Shown here: piece after piece, positions 23,020 to 31,805 of the stretch | Layout: the number at the start of each line of letters is the position of its first letter | How positions within the stretch are numbered: the stretch's first letter is position 1 | Assembly: GCA_023511565.1 (NCBI GenBank) | Contig: JAIMBE010000005.1 | Coordinates: forward strand, 1-40,927 | Direction: 5' to 3' | From: Bacillota bacterium | GTDB taxonomy: Bacteria > Acidobacteriota > Terriglobia > Acidiferrales > UBA7541 | DNA length: 40,927 bases | The notes under the pieces: model-generated | Told to the model about the DNA's origin: nothing | The model's input: the letters and a program-made list of their open reading frames with translations, nothing else | Database searches by the model: none | Translations under genes and position numbers: made by a program

Positions 23020-24072
23020 TCAGGCGCCGAGCCAGCGGCCGATGGGCCGCCAGGGTTCCACGTGGTCGCAGATGACCTTCACCGTAGCCGTGATCGGAAT
23101 GGCCAGAATCAGCCCCAAGCCGCCCCACAGCCAGCCCCAGAACAGCAGTGCCACGGTGGCCGCCAGAGCGTTCAGGTGGACTTTGTGTCCCACCAGCGCC
23201 GGCACCAGCACATTGATGGCAATCAGGTGGAAGAAGCCGAGCACGCCGATCACGGTGAAAAAAATCCACCAACTCTTCAATTGCGCCAGCCCGATGATCA
23301 GCGGCGGGATCCACGCCAGCACCACACCCAGATACGGCACCAGGTTCAGGAATCCGGAGGCGATTCCGGTCAGCAACGGATAGTCCAGCCCCAACAGCCA
23401 GAAGAACAGCGAGGTCACCAGGCCCAGAATCACCGCCACCAGGACGTTGCCGACTACAAAGCTGCGCAGCATCGCATTGATATCGTCCAATGCGTGCTTG
23501 ACCCGCGTTCGCTCGCTTGCGGGGAACAGCTGTAGAGTGGCGTGCCAGAGTCGGTGTTTGTAGACCAGCATGAAGAACACCAGGAACGGCAGGAAACTCA
23601 CCGCCAGCAAGAACACGTAGAGCGAGCCGAGCCCGCGGAGCAGCAGGGAACTCGGCCGATCTTCGAGCTGCACAATCGGACGCCCGCTCGGGCGCTCCGG
23701 GGTCAACTCGGAGACACGCCGCTCGAAGGCTTCGACCCGTTCGCGCACGCCTGCGATGGCCTCGCGCAGCACACCCTCATACTTCGGCCAGTCTTCGGCA
23801 AAGTGCGTCAGCCGGTCCCAGAAGACCCAGCCCAGTCCTCCCAGCAGCGCCAGCATGATCAGCACCGCTAGCAACGAGCCCAAAATCCGGTGCACGCGCA
23901 GCCGCTCCAGTCCCTCCACCAGCGGATCCAGAAAGTAGGCCAGCAGCACCGAAAGGAGCAGCGTGATGACCACGCTGGAGGCCCAGTAGCAGAAGCCGAC
24001 CACAATGCCGGCGGCAATGATGCGCACGCTGGCGCGTCCGGCCGGGTGGGTGGTCAATGGCGTACGGTTCAT
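23020..24072 (-). CDS. AI-2E family transporter / PerM-like permease
   Basis: From ATG 24072 the 350-residue protein has the AI-2E family layout: two N-terminal helices (IIAAGIVVGFCYWASSVVI), a helix pair with LLAYFLDPLVEGLER, a soluble coiled segment (residues 85-150), then FLPFLVFFMLVYKH, SFVVGNVLVAVILGLVTS, GIASGFLNLVPYLGVVLAWIPP and a last helix block with NVLVPALVGHKVHLNALA. The family exports signalling molecules or ions (for example TqsA for AI-2, others for Na+/H+); the substrate here is unknown. The far longer open frame upstream is on the antisense of cdaA and ignored. It is divergent from cdaA with 117 bp between them. Confidence 0.9.
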   Translation of the reverse strand: MNRTPLTTHPAGRASVRIIAAGIVVGFCYWASSVVITLLLSVLLAYFLDPLVEGLERLRVHRILGSLLAVLIMLALLGGLGWVFWDRLTHFAEDWPKYEGVLREAIAGVRERVEAFERRVSELTPERPSGRPIVQLEDRPSSLLLRGLGSLYVFLLAVSFLPFLVFFMLVYKHRLWHATLQLFPASERTRVKHALDDINAMLRSFVVGNVLVAVILGLVTSLFFWLLGLDYPLLTGIASGFLNLVPYLGVVLAWIPPLIIGLAQLKSWWIFFTVIGVLGFFHLIAINVLVPALVGHKVHLNALAATVALLFWGWLWGGLGLILAIPITATVKVICDHVEPWRPIGRWLGA

Positions 24073-24189
24073 CGCGGGGAATGGGTGTTTCTCTGCTACC
24101 TTACCACAGCCGTGGCGCGGGGCAGTAGCCACGGTGCCGTTTGCAGCAGCTTGCTCTGGCGCGCGCCCCTGCGTTACTGTAGCCGCACC

Positions 24190-25041
24190 ATGCTGCTGGC
24201 GGCATTCCCATGGGACGCCTTGGCCCGGCTGGACCTGCGCGCGGCACTCGACATTCTGATCATTGCCAGCCTGCTCTACTACATCCTGAATCTGCTGGGT
24301 AGCACCCGTGCGCTGCAGACCGCGATCGCCCTGGTCCTGCTGGCGCTGATTTTCTACGGTGCGCGCTGGGCGCGATTGGAGATGCTGGAATGGCTGCTGG
24401 CGAACTTGATGCCCTACGTCGTCATTGCGCTGATCGTGCTGTTCCAGCCGGAGATTCGGCGCGCCCTGGCGCATCTGGGTCGCGCGGCCCCCTGGCGGCG
24501 GTTTTCCTCCCGGCAGACCGCGGAAGCGCACGACGATGTGATCATGGCGGTCAGCTACTTTTCCCAGCAGCGCATCGGTGCCCTGATTGTGCTCGAACGA
24601 GACGTCAGCCTGAAAACCTACATTGAAAGTGGCGTCCCGCTGGACGCCGTGGTCAGCTACGATCTGCTCGTCACCCTCTTCCGCCCGGAGTCGCCGCTGC
24701 ATGACGGCGCCGCCATTCTCCGGAGCAACCGGATTGCGGCCGCGGCATGTTTTCTCCCGCTTTCGCTCAATCCGATGATTTCCAATCAGCTCGGCACGCG
24801 GCATCGTGCGGCGATCGGGGTCACCGAAGAATCCGATGCAGTGGCCGTGGTGGTTTCTGAGCAGAGCGGGGCGATCGGGCTTGCGTTTGGCGGTGCGATC
24901 GAGCTGAACCTCGCGCCCGAACAGTTGCGCCAGCGGCTGGCCGATTTCTTGGTCCGCTTCCGTTCCCAGTCCCCGCTGCCCGCAGCGCCGCTGCGCACGG
25001 AAGCGGCCGGCTGGTTTCATTCCCGCGAGCGGAAGGAATGA
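24190..25041 (+). CDS. cdaA: Diadenylate cyclase CdaA
   Basis: CdaA makes cyclic di-AMP from two ATP, a signal for turgor, potassium and cell-wall balance. The 283-residue protein has three N-terminal membrane helices (about residues 15-85) and the DisA_N catalytic domain with DDVIMAVSYFSQQRIGALIVLE, the DGA motif in SPLHDGAAIL (near 172) and the nucleotide motif GTRHRAAIGVTEESDAV (near 203). It is the first gene of a cdaA-cdaR-glmM run like that of Firmicutes, where CdaR and GlmM control the cyclase. A possible promoter (TTGCTC-18-TACTGT) lies just upstream, with little room for a ribosome site. Confidence 0.95.
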   Translation: MLLAAFPWDALARLDLRAALDILIIASLLYYILNLLGSTRALQTAIALVLLALIFYGARWARLEMLEWLLANLMPYVVIALIVLFQPEIRRALAHLGRAAPWRRFSSRQTAEAHDDVIMAVSYFSQQRIGALIVLERDVSLKTYIESGVPLDAVVSYDLLVTLFRPESPLHDGAAILRSNRIAAAACFLPLSLNPMISNQLGTRHRAAIGVTEESDAVAVVVSEQSGAIGLAFGGAIELNLAPEQLRQRLADFLVRFRSQSPLPAAPLRTEAAGWFHSRERKE

Positions 25042-25044
25042 GCG

Positions 25045-25446
25045 ATGCGCTGGCTCAGGCGTGTCCTGCTCTACAACTGGCATCTGAAACTGCTCTCGTT
25101 GCTGATTGCGTTTCTGCTCTGGGCCGTCTACACCGCGGAGCCGATCGCCGAAGTCGGCTATCTGGTGCCGCTGGAATTCCACAACCTGCCCGCTCGACTC
25201 GAGCTGGCCGAAGACGTGCCCACTCAGATCCACGTGCGGCTCCGCGGACGACCGGCGATTCTTCATCGGGTCACTCCGGCGGAATTGTCCATCGCCATTG
25301 ACTTGAGCGGTGCGGCGCCGGGCGAACTGCTCGTGCGCCTGGCGGCGGATCACCTCGATCTCCCGCCCGGAGTGGAACTGATCCGCATCACGCCAGCCGA
25401 GGTTCGGATCCGGATCGTCCCTCGTGCGGGTCCGGGTGCGCGCTGA
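25045..25446 (+). CDS. cdaR: YbbR-domain protein, CdaR-like
   Basis: The 133-residue protein has an N-terminal membrane helix (WHLKLLSLLIAFLLWAVYT) and one YbbR-type beta domain outside the membrane (VPLEFHNLPARLELAEDVPTQIHVRLRG is the typical opening: LEFHNLP and VRLRG). CdaR proteins of Firmicutes have three to four YbbR repeats and modulate CdaA; this one has a single repeat. It starts 3 bp after the cdaA stop. The gene order makes a role in c-di-AMP control the best guess. Confidence 0.8.
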   Translation: MRWLRRVLLYNWHLKLLSLLIAFLLWAVYTAEPIAEVGYLVPLEFHNLPARLELAEDVPTQIHVRLRGRPAILHRVTPAELSIAIDLSGAAPGELLVRLAADHLDLPPGVELIRITPAEVRIRIVPRAGPGAR

Positions 25447-25472
25447 GTCCCGGTGGCCGAGCGGCCGTGTGA

Positions 25473-25478
25473 TAGAAT
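25473..25478 (+). promoter_or_regulatory. -10 element before glmM
   Basis: TAGAAT in GTGATAGAATCGG stands 25 bp before the glmM ATG, in a short gap after the YbbR gene. The -35 region (GGCCGA-like) is poor. It may give glmM its own transcript in addition to cdaA read-through. Confidence 0.45.
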
Positions 25479-25503
25479 CGGCGTGTAATTCCTCCGCACC
25501 ACG

Positions 25504-26850
25504 ATGCCCAAACAGCTCTTCGGTACCGATGGCATCCGGGGAACGCCGGGCCACTATCCCTTCGACGACGCCACGCTCTACTGGATTGGCCGCGCGGTGG
25601 GCGAGTATTTGCGCGCCGCCGAGCCGGCGCCCACGGTGCTGCTGGGAGTGGATACGCGCGAATCCGGCCCGTACCTGGCCCGGCGCATCGCTGCCGGTCT
25701 GGCGGCCGCGCAGGTGGCGATCGTCTATGTGGGCGTGGTCACCACGCCCGGCGTGGCCTACCTGGTGCGCGCGCAAGGGTTTTCGGCCGGCATGGTCATC
25801 TCAGCCTCTCACAATCCCTACACCGACAACGGCATCAAGCTGATTGCGCGCACGGGAATGAAATTCCCCGACGCGGTCGAAGAAGCCCTCGAACAGTACA
25901 TCCTGGCGCGACAGGCACAGCCGCCCCCGCCGACGGCCGAAGCGAATCTGGATGCGCAGCCCGTGCTGCTCCGTTCCTATCTGGAGTTTCTGGCCCACCG
26001 GCTGCCCGCCGGCGCGAACCTGGCGGGGATGAAGCTGGTGCTCGACTGCGCTCACGGCGCGGCGAGCGCGTTGGGTCCGGAGCTGTTCCGCATGCTGGGC
26101 GCCGAAGTCGTGGCCATCCACAATGCTCCCGATGGACGCAATATCAATGACGGCTGCGGCTCGCTGCACCCGGAAACGCTGCGCGAAGCTGTGCGGGCCA
26201 CGCGGGCTGCGTTGGGTGCGGCGTTCGATGGCGATGCCGACCGCGCTGTTTTCGTCAGCGCTAGCGGGCAGGTGGTCAATGGCGATGGCACGCTGCTGGC
26301 GCTCGCGCGCGCGATGAAGGCGGCCGGGACGTTGCGCAGCGGCGTCGTGGTCGGCACCACGATGGCGAACCTGGGCCTGGAGCTGGCCCTGGCCGCGGAA
26401 GGCCTCCGGCTGGAACGCGTGCCCGTCGGCGACCGCTACGTGCTCGAGGGCATGCAGCGGCTTGGAGCCAATCTGGGCGGCGAGCAGTCCGGCCACATTA
26501 TTTTTCTCGACGACCACACAACCGGCGATGGCCTGCTCACGGCGTTGAAGATGGCCGCACTGGTTGTCTGCCGCGGTTCGCTCGACCAGCTCATCGCGGG
26601 GCTGACCATTTTCCCGCAGACGATTCTGAACGTTCCTGTCCGCGCCAAGCCCCCGCTGGACTCGCTGCCGACGGTCGCGCGCGCGCTCGCGGAAGCCGAA
26701 CGCGCACTGGGCCGTCGTGGCCGGGTGGTGTTGCGTTACTCGGGCACCGAGCCGCTGGCACGCGTCATGGTGGAAGCCGAACGCGAGGCGGACGTCGAGC
26801 GCTTCTCTCACGCGATCGCTGAAGCCATTCGCGACGCCATCGGTGCCTGA
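25504..26850 (+). CDS. glmM: Phosphoglucosamine mutase
   Basis: GlmM interconverts glucosamine-6- and glucosamine-1-phosphate on the path to UDP-GlcNAc, peptidoglycan and lipid A. The 448-residue protein shows the family features in order: LFGTDGIRGTPG, the phosphoserine loop VISASHNPYTDNG (Ser102), the metal loop FDGDADRAVFV (near 240), GGEQSGHIIF and the phosphate-binding RYSGTEPLARVMVE near the end. In Firmicutes GlmM binds CdaA and restrains it. No ribosome site is obvious before ATG 25504. Confidence 0.97.
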   Translation: MPKQLFGTDGIRGTPGHYPFDDATLYWIGRAVGEYLRAAEPAPTVLLGVDTRESGPYLARRIAAGLAAAQVAIVYVGVVTTPGVAYLVRAQGFSAGMVISASHNPYTDNGIKLIARTGMKFPDAVEEALEQYILARQAQPPPPTAEANLDAQPVLLRSYLEFLAHRLPAGANLAGMKLVLDCAHGAASALGPELFRMLGAEVVAIHNAPDGRNINDGCGSLHPETLREAVRATRAALGAAFDGDADRAVFVSASGQVVNGDGTLLALARAMKAAGTLRSGVVVGTTMANLGLELALAAEGLRLERVPVGDRYVLEGMQRLGANLGGEQSGHIIFLDDHTTGDGLLTALKMAALVVCRGSLDQLIAGLTIFPQTILNVPVRAKPPLDSLPTVARALAEAERALGRRGRVVLRYSGTEPLARVMVEAEREADVERFSHAIAEAIRDAIGA

Positions 26851-26872
26851 GCTGCCCGCCGGCAAATTGGAC

Positions 26873-26901
26873 TTGTCATTTCGCTCACAAATCCGTACTT
26901 T
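26873..26901 (+). promoter_or_regulatory. Promoter of the TonB-C gene
   Basis: TTGTCA (26873-26878) and TACTTT (26896-26901) are 17 bp apart in an AT-richer patch. The next 26 bp end in a perfect AGGAGG (26915-26920) before ATG 26928. Confidence 0.65.
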
Positions 26902-26927
26902 GGGCCATCACCTCAGGAGGTGGCGGA

Positions 26928-27836
26928 ATGCGTAGCGTTTCTCTGGCCCTGGGCCTATTCCTGCTGGCGGGTGCGAGCTTGGCGCAGGGGCCGCCGGCAC
27001 AGCCGTTGTCTGCGGTGCCTCGCTACGAAGATTCGACCAAGGGATTGGAAAACTTCATGCGCACGGTGCTCGCGGCGGCACGAAACGGTGACGAGCAGCT
27101 GGTCTATGCCCACACCCGCTCGCTGCTCCTGCCGAGTCCGCGGGAAACCTTGGCCGAGCTGTTCGGGGACGCGTTGCAGGAGGGCGTCGCAGATCGCTAC
27201 CTGGAACGCCGGGCAGCGCTCTATCTGGTGCTCGCCCGCGACCTGACCGGCATTGCCAAGGCCGGTTTTGAGCAGATCCACGTGCTTCGCTACGAAAGCG
27301 GCTGCAGCCCAGACGCCAACGAAGACCAGGTACCCGTGCTGCTTGCGCGGCGGCGGCCTGTGGAGCTCTACGAAGTGCGCATCCTCCGAAAAAAGGGCGA
27401 CAATTCCGCCAACAGTCTGCGTTACTTCCTTTATCAGCAGGGGGGCTTCCGCTACTTGGGCAATATCGCGCTGGCACAGGGCGTACCCCTGTTTGGTTCC
27501 TTCGAGGAGAACGAAACGGCCTCCGGCCACACTCCGCTGCCAAAGCGCCTCCACCTCGAACCCGGTCACGTGATGAAGTTCCGCAGCAGTCTGGAGCCGA
27601 AGTATCCACAGCAGGCCCGGGACGCACGCGTGGAGGGCCGCGTCCTCCTGCGTACGCTGTTTGACACCGAAGGCGCAGTCAAGGCGGTGCGCTTGCTGAG
27701 CGGTCACTGCTGGCTGTTTCCTGCTGCACTGGAAGCGGTTCGGCAGTGGCGCATCGAACCCGTTCAGGTCAACGGCGAATCCGTCGAATTGGAAACCGTG
27801 ATCGAGCTTGACTTTAGGTTGACGAAAGAATCCTGA
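26928..27836 (+). CDS. Secreted protein with C-terminal TonB domain
   Basis: The 302-residue product has a signal peptide (SLALGLFLLAGASLAQG), a helical, unrecognised middle domain (residues 30-195) and a C-terminal TonB fold (about 215-300). The last shows YPQQARDARVEGRVLLRTLFDTEGAVKAV in pieces such as KYPQQARDARVEGRV and AALEAVRQWRIEPVQVNG. True TonB has an N-terminal membrane helix bound to ExbB/ExbD and a proline-rich span; this protein has neither, so it is more likely a periplasmic or outer-membrane-associated TonB-C protein of the type abundant in Acidobacteriota. Partner unknown. Confidence 0.85.
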   Translation: MRSVSLALGLFLLAGASLAQGPPAQPLSAVPRYEDSTKGLENFMRTVLAAARNGDEQLVYAHTRSLLLPSPRETLAELFGDALQEGVADRYLERRAALYLVLARDLTGIAKAGFEQIHVLRYESGCSPDANEDQVPVLLARRRPVELYEVRILRKKGDNSANSLRYFLYQQGGFRYLGNIALAQGVPLFGSFEENETASGHTPLPKRLHLEPGHVMKFRSSLEPKYPQQARDARVEGRVLLRTLFDTEGAVKAVRLLSGHCWLFPAALEAVRQWRIEPVQVNGESVELETVIELDFRLTKES

Positions 27837-28186
27837 GTGTTCGCTTTGTGCCCGCGGCTCGTCGCAAGGGCTGTGGTGTTCCGCCACATCGGCTCCTGGC
27901 CCCGGGGACTTCTCCCAAACTTCATAGCCCTGCCGTTTGTACTTATGAAAATAAGTAGAAATAAACAGGATCGCCGCCATGAAAAATTTCCAGCTCCGTG
28001 TAACTAGCTGTAGCCGAGCAGGATGGCTCGAAGGGTCTGAACCGGGAATAATGGAACGTCGTTTGCAGCCTCTTCGGGTGCCGTCTCCGATTCCCGGGGT
28101 GACCCTCTCGAAGAGGGAGTGGGGTTGGAGCGAAGGAGGGGCTCCATCTGGAGCCTCTTCTTTTTTGCAGCTTGCGGTGACGCCGC
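27837..28186 (+). other. Gap with AT-rich promoter-like start and a terminator; possible small RNA
   Basis: TACTTA-N6-TAAGTA (27940-27957) is an AT-rich inverted repeat unlike the GC-rich surroundings. After it come about 180 nt with several self-complementary runs, including CCCTCT-CGA-AGAGGG (28103-28117), and then a terminator at 28140-28166. This arrangement would suit a small RNA of about 200 nt. A short open frame from 27979 has no recognisable protein. I match no known RNA family. Confidence 0.35.
28140..28166 (+). terminator. Rho-independent terminator
   Basis: GGCTCC (28140-28145), loop ATCT, GGAGCC (28150-28155), then TCTTCTTTTTT. The T-run is on the plus strand, so it ends rightward transcripts, either the TonB-C message with a 300-nt tail or the putative small RNA, before the convergent redoxin-like gene. 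Confidence 0.85.
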
Positions 28187-28711
28187 CTACTCGGCGGGCC
28201 AGTGCGGCGCACCGCACTCCTCGCAGGCAAGTTGCACCTGGCTGAGCCACTCGAGGATCACTTCGGCACCCGGTAGCGCGCTGGCCTCGCGGGCGATCCA
28301 CTGTGCAGCCAGTTCTCCATAGCGATCCGCCACAAACGCTCCCACACGCGCAAGGCCCGCAGTCCCGAATGCGTCTTCGCCCAGGAACGCGCGTTGCGAC
28401 CGGCCGGAGACATCCGCGGCCACCACGACCTCCTCTGCTGACCCGAGAGCCAGCGATGCGGGCACCGGCGCGGGCAGGATCACCAGCGCGACGGCTTCCA
28501 GGCGGCGCAGTTCATCGGTGCGCGCAGCCAACTCGGCGGACAGAGGGTTCGGCGCGGCGGCCGTGCCGCGCGGTGCGACGTCTTCTAGACGCAGGAAGAC
28601 GATGGCCAGGCTCTTCTTTTGTTTGAAGTCCCAAGCGCGCACCCATCGACCGTCGGCCGTGCGTGCTGTGAGCGGCGGGATCAGTTGCCGGAGTTGCAGC
28701 GGGGTGTCCAT
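28187..28711 (-). CDS. Redoxin-like (thioredoxin-fold) protein without the usual active-site cysteines
   Basis: From ATG 28711 the 174-residue protein reads as an AhpC/TSA-like fold: LIPPLTARTADGRWVRAWDF, a strand SLAIVFLRLED, then LAARTDELRRLEAVALVIL and a later FGTAGLARVGAFVADRYGEL segment. The first turn, where peroxiredoxins have T-x-x-C, has RLEDV and no Cys, so catalysis of that kind is unlikely. The only cysteines are in the tail, LACEECGAPHWPAE, a metal- or redox-competent C-x-x-C. It follows nrdJ in the same direction after 110 bp, and the open frame before 28711 overlaps nrdJ. The role is unknown, perhaps linked to the reductase that resets NrdJ. Confidence 0.7.
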   Translation of the reverse strand: MDTPLQLRQLIPPLTARTADGRWVRAWDFKQKKSLAIVFLRLEDVAPRGTAAAPNPLSAELAARTDELRRLEAVALVILPAPVPASLALGSAEEVVVAADVSGRSQRAFLGEDAFGTAGLARVGAFVADRYGELAAQWIAREASALPGAEVILEWLSQVQLACEECGAPHWPAE

Positions 28712-28821
28712 GGGTTCCTTCGATGCCGACCCCGGGTGCGGCGGTCGTGCCGACAAGGCGACGAGAATCGTGGACGCTGGCCCGGCCCCAGCCGGAAGAT
28801 TCCGTGCCGAGCCGTGCGGCG

Positions 28822-31584
28822 CTAGCTGCAGCCCGAGGTCGAGCCGCAGTTCTCGCATTTGTAGCAGGAACCGTTTCGCGTCATCAGCATCCCGCACTCC
28901 GAGCAGGACGGCGCATCGTCAATCGCTGCCATCGGACGCGACGGGACCGGAGCCCGCTCGGCCGTGGCCGGCGCGGCCTCGGTCGGCGGCAGGGATTCCC
29001 CGTTGGCGGCACTGCTCAGCACCAGGTAGTCCGGGGAGATGAATTTGCCTCCCAGCCAGCGCGCGATGTAGTCGAGGATGGACTTCGCGTAGGGGATCTC
29101 CGGATTGCCAGTGAACCCGGAAGGCTCGAAGCGCGTGTGGATGAACTTGTCCACCAGCGCTTTCAGCGGCACCCCGTACTGCAGGGCAATCGAAACCGAG
29201 AGGGCAAAGCCATCCATGATGCCCGACAGCGTTGATCCTTCCTTGGCCATCTTGATGAAGATCTCGCCGGGCGAGCCATCTTCGTACATGCCCACCGTCA
29301 GGTAGCCTTCGTGCCCGCCGATCGAAAATTTGTGCGTGATCGAGCGCCGCTCGTTGGGCAGCTTGCGCCGCGTCGCACCGGCGAACAGTTCCTGCTGCAT
29401 CTGAGCGGGCTTCGGTTCTTTCTTCTTTTCCGTATCGGCGGCCGACAGGGGCTGGGCTTTTTTCGAGCCGTCGCGGTAGATGGCCACAGCCTTCAGCCCG
29501 AGCTTCCAGGAAGTGAGGTAGGCATTCATGATGTCTTCGATCGTGGAATGTTCGGGCATGTTGATCGTCTTGCTGATGGCGCCGGAAAGGAACGGCTGCG
29601 CCGCGGCCATCATCTTCAAATGGCCCGACCAGGAAATCGAACGCGTTCCCTTCGCCGGTCGGAACGAACAGTCGAACACCGGCAGATGTTCTTCCTTCAG
29701 CCCGGGTGCGCCCTCGATGGTGCCGTTCTGATCGATGTAGTCCACGATGGCCGAGACCTGTTCCGGCGAGTAGCCCAGTCGCATCAGCGCTCGCGGCACC
29801 GTGTTGTTGACAATTTTGATCACCCCACCGCCGACCAGTTTCTTGTACTTCACCAGCGCCAGATCCGGTTCGATACCGGTCGTATCGCAGTCCATCATGA
29901 ATCCGATCGTGCCGGTGGGCGCGAGCACAGTGACCTGAGCGTTCCGGTAGCCGTAGCGTTCGCCCAGTTCCAGGGCGGTGTTCCAGGCCTCCCGCGCGGC
30001 CGCGAGCAGCGGCGTGGGAACGTATTCGGCGCGGAGCGGGCGCAGCGCGTCGCGGTGCATGCGGATCACGTCCAGCATCGGCTCGCGGTTGGCGGCAAAG
30101 CCGGGGAATGCTCCCAGGCGCTCGGCCATGCGCGCCGACTGCGCGTAGGCCTCACCGGTCATCAGTGCGGTGATGGCACCGCACACGTCCCGTCCCGCAT
30201 CGGAATCGTACGGCAGCGCCATGGACATCAGCAGCGCGCCCAGGTTGGCGTAGCCCAGTCCCAGGGGACGGAAATTGTGCGAGTTCTCGGCGATCTTCGG
30301 CGTGGGGTAGCTGGCGTTGTCCACCAGAATTTCCTGCGCGGTGATCGTCACGGCGACCGCGTGCCGGAAGCCCTCGACGTCGAACTGCCCGTTCGGTCCC
30401 AGGAATTTCAGCAGGTTCAGCGAGGCGAGATTGCAGGCGGTGTCATCCAGGAACATGTATTCCGAACACGGATTGGAGGCATAGATGCGGTCGGTGTTCT
30501 TGCAGGTGTGCCAGCGGTTGATGGTGGTGTCGAACTGCATGCCCGGGTCGCCGCAGTGCCAGGTGGACTCTGCGATTTTCCAGAGCAGGTCACGCGCGCG
30601 GTACTTTTTGGCCGGCTGTCCGTCGGTGACGTTGCGCGTCCACCAGTCGCGGTCTTCTTCGACGGCCTGCATGAACTCGTCGGGGACGCGCACCGAGTGG
30701 TTCGCATTCTGGTAGAAGATCGAGCTGTAGGCCTCGCCGTCCAGCGAGGGGTCATAACCAGCCTCGATCAGGGTGTGCGCCTTGCGCTCCTCCTTCCTCT
30801 TGCATTCGATGAACTCCACGATGTCCGGATGGTCCACGTTCAGGATGACCATCTTGGCGGCGCGTCGTGTTTTCCCGCCGGACTTGATGACGCCGGCGAA
30901 CGCATCGAACCCCTTCATGAAGCTCAGCGGCCCGGAAGCGATGCCGCCGCCGGAAAGGGGCTCGTGGCTGGCGCGGAGCCGTGAAAAGTTCGTGCCGGTT
31001 CCCGACCCCCACTTGAACAGCAGGGCTTCGGTCTTGGCCAGCTCCATGATGCTGGCCATGTCGTCCTGGACAGATTGAATGAAACAGGCCGAGCACTGTG
31101 GCTTCGGCTGCACGCCGACGTTGAACCACACCGGACTGTTGAAGGCCATCTTCTGTTCCACGAGCAGGTGGGTCAGTTCATCGCGGAAGACTTCGCGGTC
31201 GGCCACCGTGGCGAAGTAGCCGCCGCGCTCGCCCCATTCGACGATGGTGTTCACCACGCGACGGATCAACTGGCGCACCGAGGACTCCCGCTCCGGCGTG
31301 CCCAGTCGGCCGTGGAAGTATTTCGACGCCACAATGTTCGTGGCGGTCATCGACCACGACTTCGGCACCTCCACATTTTCTTGGCGGAAGATCACCTGGC
31401 CCTTCTCGTTGGTGATCTGGGCGGTGCGCAGTTCCCATTCGACGCGGTCGAACGGATGCGTTTTCCCGTCGGTGAATCGCCGCTGGAATTCCAGGCCGGT
31501 TTTGGTGCGCTGTTGCGCCATGTGCACTGCCGTGCCTGCTGTGGACTCGTTCGTTGCGCTCAGGGCCGCTTTCGGCTCCGCCAT
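28822..31584 (-). CDS. nrdJ: Adenosylcobalamin-dependent (class II) ribonucleotide reductase
   Basis: NrdJ makes deoxyribonucleotides using a thiyl radical generated from B12. The 920-residue protein has the class II features: FNVGVQPKPQCSACFIQSV (Cys near 163), WGSGTGTNFSRLR, the radical-site NPCSEYMFLDDTACNLASLN (N-x-C-x-E near 371, second Cys 11 residues on), and VLAPTGTIGFMMDCDTTG. A TSCPD-type domain follows (GSPGEIFIKMAKEGSTL, near 760-840), and the end is zinc-ribbon-like (CSECGMLM, CYKCENCGSTSGCS), whose cysteines re-reduce the active site. No class I or III enzyme is present in the window. The start (ATG 31584) lacks a strong ribosome site. A long structured leader and a strong promoter lie upstream. 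Confidence 0.97.
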   Translation of the reverse strand: MAEPKAALSATNESTAGTAVHMAQQRTKTGLEFQRRFTDGKTHPFDRVEWELRTAQITNEKGQVIFRQENVEVPKSWSMTATNIVASKYFHGRLGTPERESSVRQLIRRVVNTIVEWGERGGYFATVADREVFRDELTHLLVEQKMAFNSPVWFNVGVQPKPQCSACFIQSVQDDMASIMELAKTEALLFKWGSGTGTNFSRLRASHEPLSGGGIASGPLSFMKGFDAFAGVIKSGGKTRRAAKMVILNVDHPDIVEFIECKRKEERKAHTLIEAGYDPSLDGEAYSSIFYQNANHSVRVPDEFMQAVEEDRDWWTRNVTDGQPAKKYRARDLLWKIAESTWHCGDPGMQFDTTINRWHTCKNTDRIYASNPCSEYMFLDDTACNLASLNLLKFLGPNGQFDVEGFRHAVAVTITAQEILVDNASYPTPKIAENSHNFRPLGLGYANLGALLMSMALPYDSDAGRDVCGAITALMTGEAYAQSARMAERLGAFPGFAANREPMLDVIRMHRDALRPLRAEYVPTPLLAAAREAWNTALELGERYGYRNAQVTVLAPTGTIGFMMDCDTTGIEPDLALVKYKKLVGGGVIKIVNNTVPRALMRLGYSPEQVSAIVDYIDQNGTIEGAPGLKEEHLPVFDCSFRPAKGTRSISWSGHLKMMAAAQPFLSGAISKTINMPEHSTIEDIMNAYLTSWKLGLKAVAIYRDGSKKAQPLSAADTEKKKEPKPAQMQQELFAGATRRKLPNERRSITHKFSIGGHEGYLTVGMYEDGSPGEIFIKMAKEGSTLSGIMDGFALSVSIALQYGVPLKALVDKFIHTRFEPSGFTGNPEIPYAKSILDYIARWLGGKFISPDYLVLSSAANGESLPPTEAAPATAERAPVPSRPMAAIDDAPSCSECGMLMTRNGSCYKCENCGSTSGCS

Positions 31585-31805
31585 GTTCGCCTCCGCGCCG
31601 GCGCGGCGCCCGCTGATCCTCGGGACGCTGGCCGCAAAGTTCCTTGCCCGGGGTGGCCGGGTGGTTGGGCAGAGGCGGTCACTTCATTGTACCGCCGCTG
31701 CGCCATCAGGCTCCATCCGGGGTGCAATTTGTTGTGCCGGTCAGAGCCGCGCCCGACTTCCCGCCCGGTGTGCGGCCCGGGGGTCCCTCAGGGCTTCCCG
31801 GAAGC

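Noticed and set aside
23020-25776. 918-residue minus-strand frame
   Set aside because: Only its last 350 codons encode a real protein (AI-2E); the rest is antisense to cdaA, cdaR and glmM and looks like codon-bias shadow.
27979-28245. 88-residue open frame in the intergenic gap
   Set aside because: No ribosome site, odd composition, and it crosses a terminator and the redoxin-like gene.
29311-30984. 557-residue plus-strand frame inside nrdJ
   Set aside because: Antisense to conserved nrdJ; no domain recognised.
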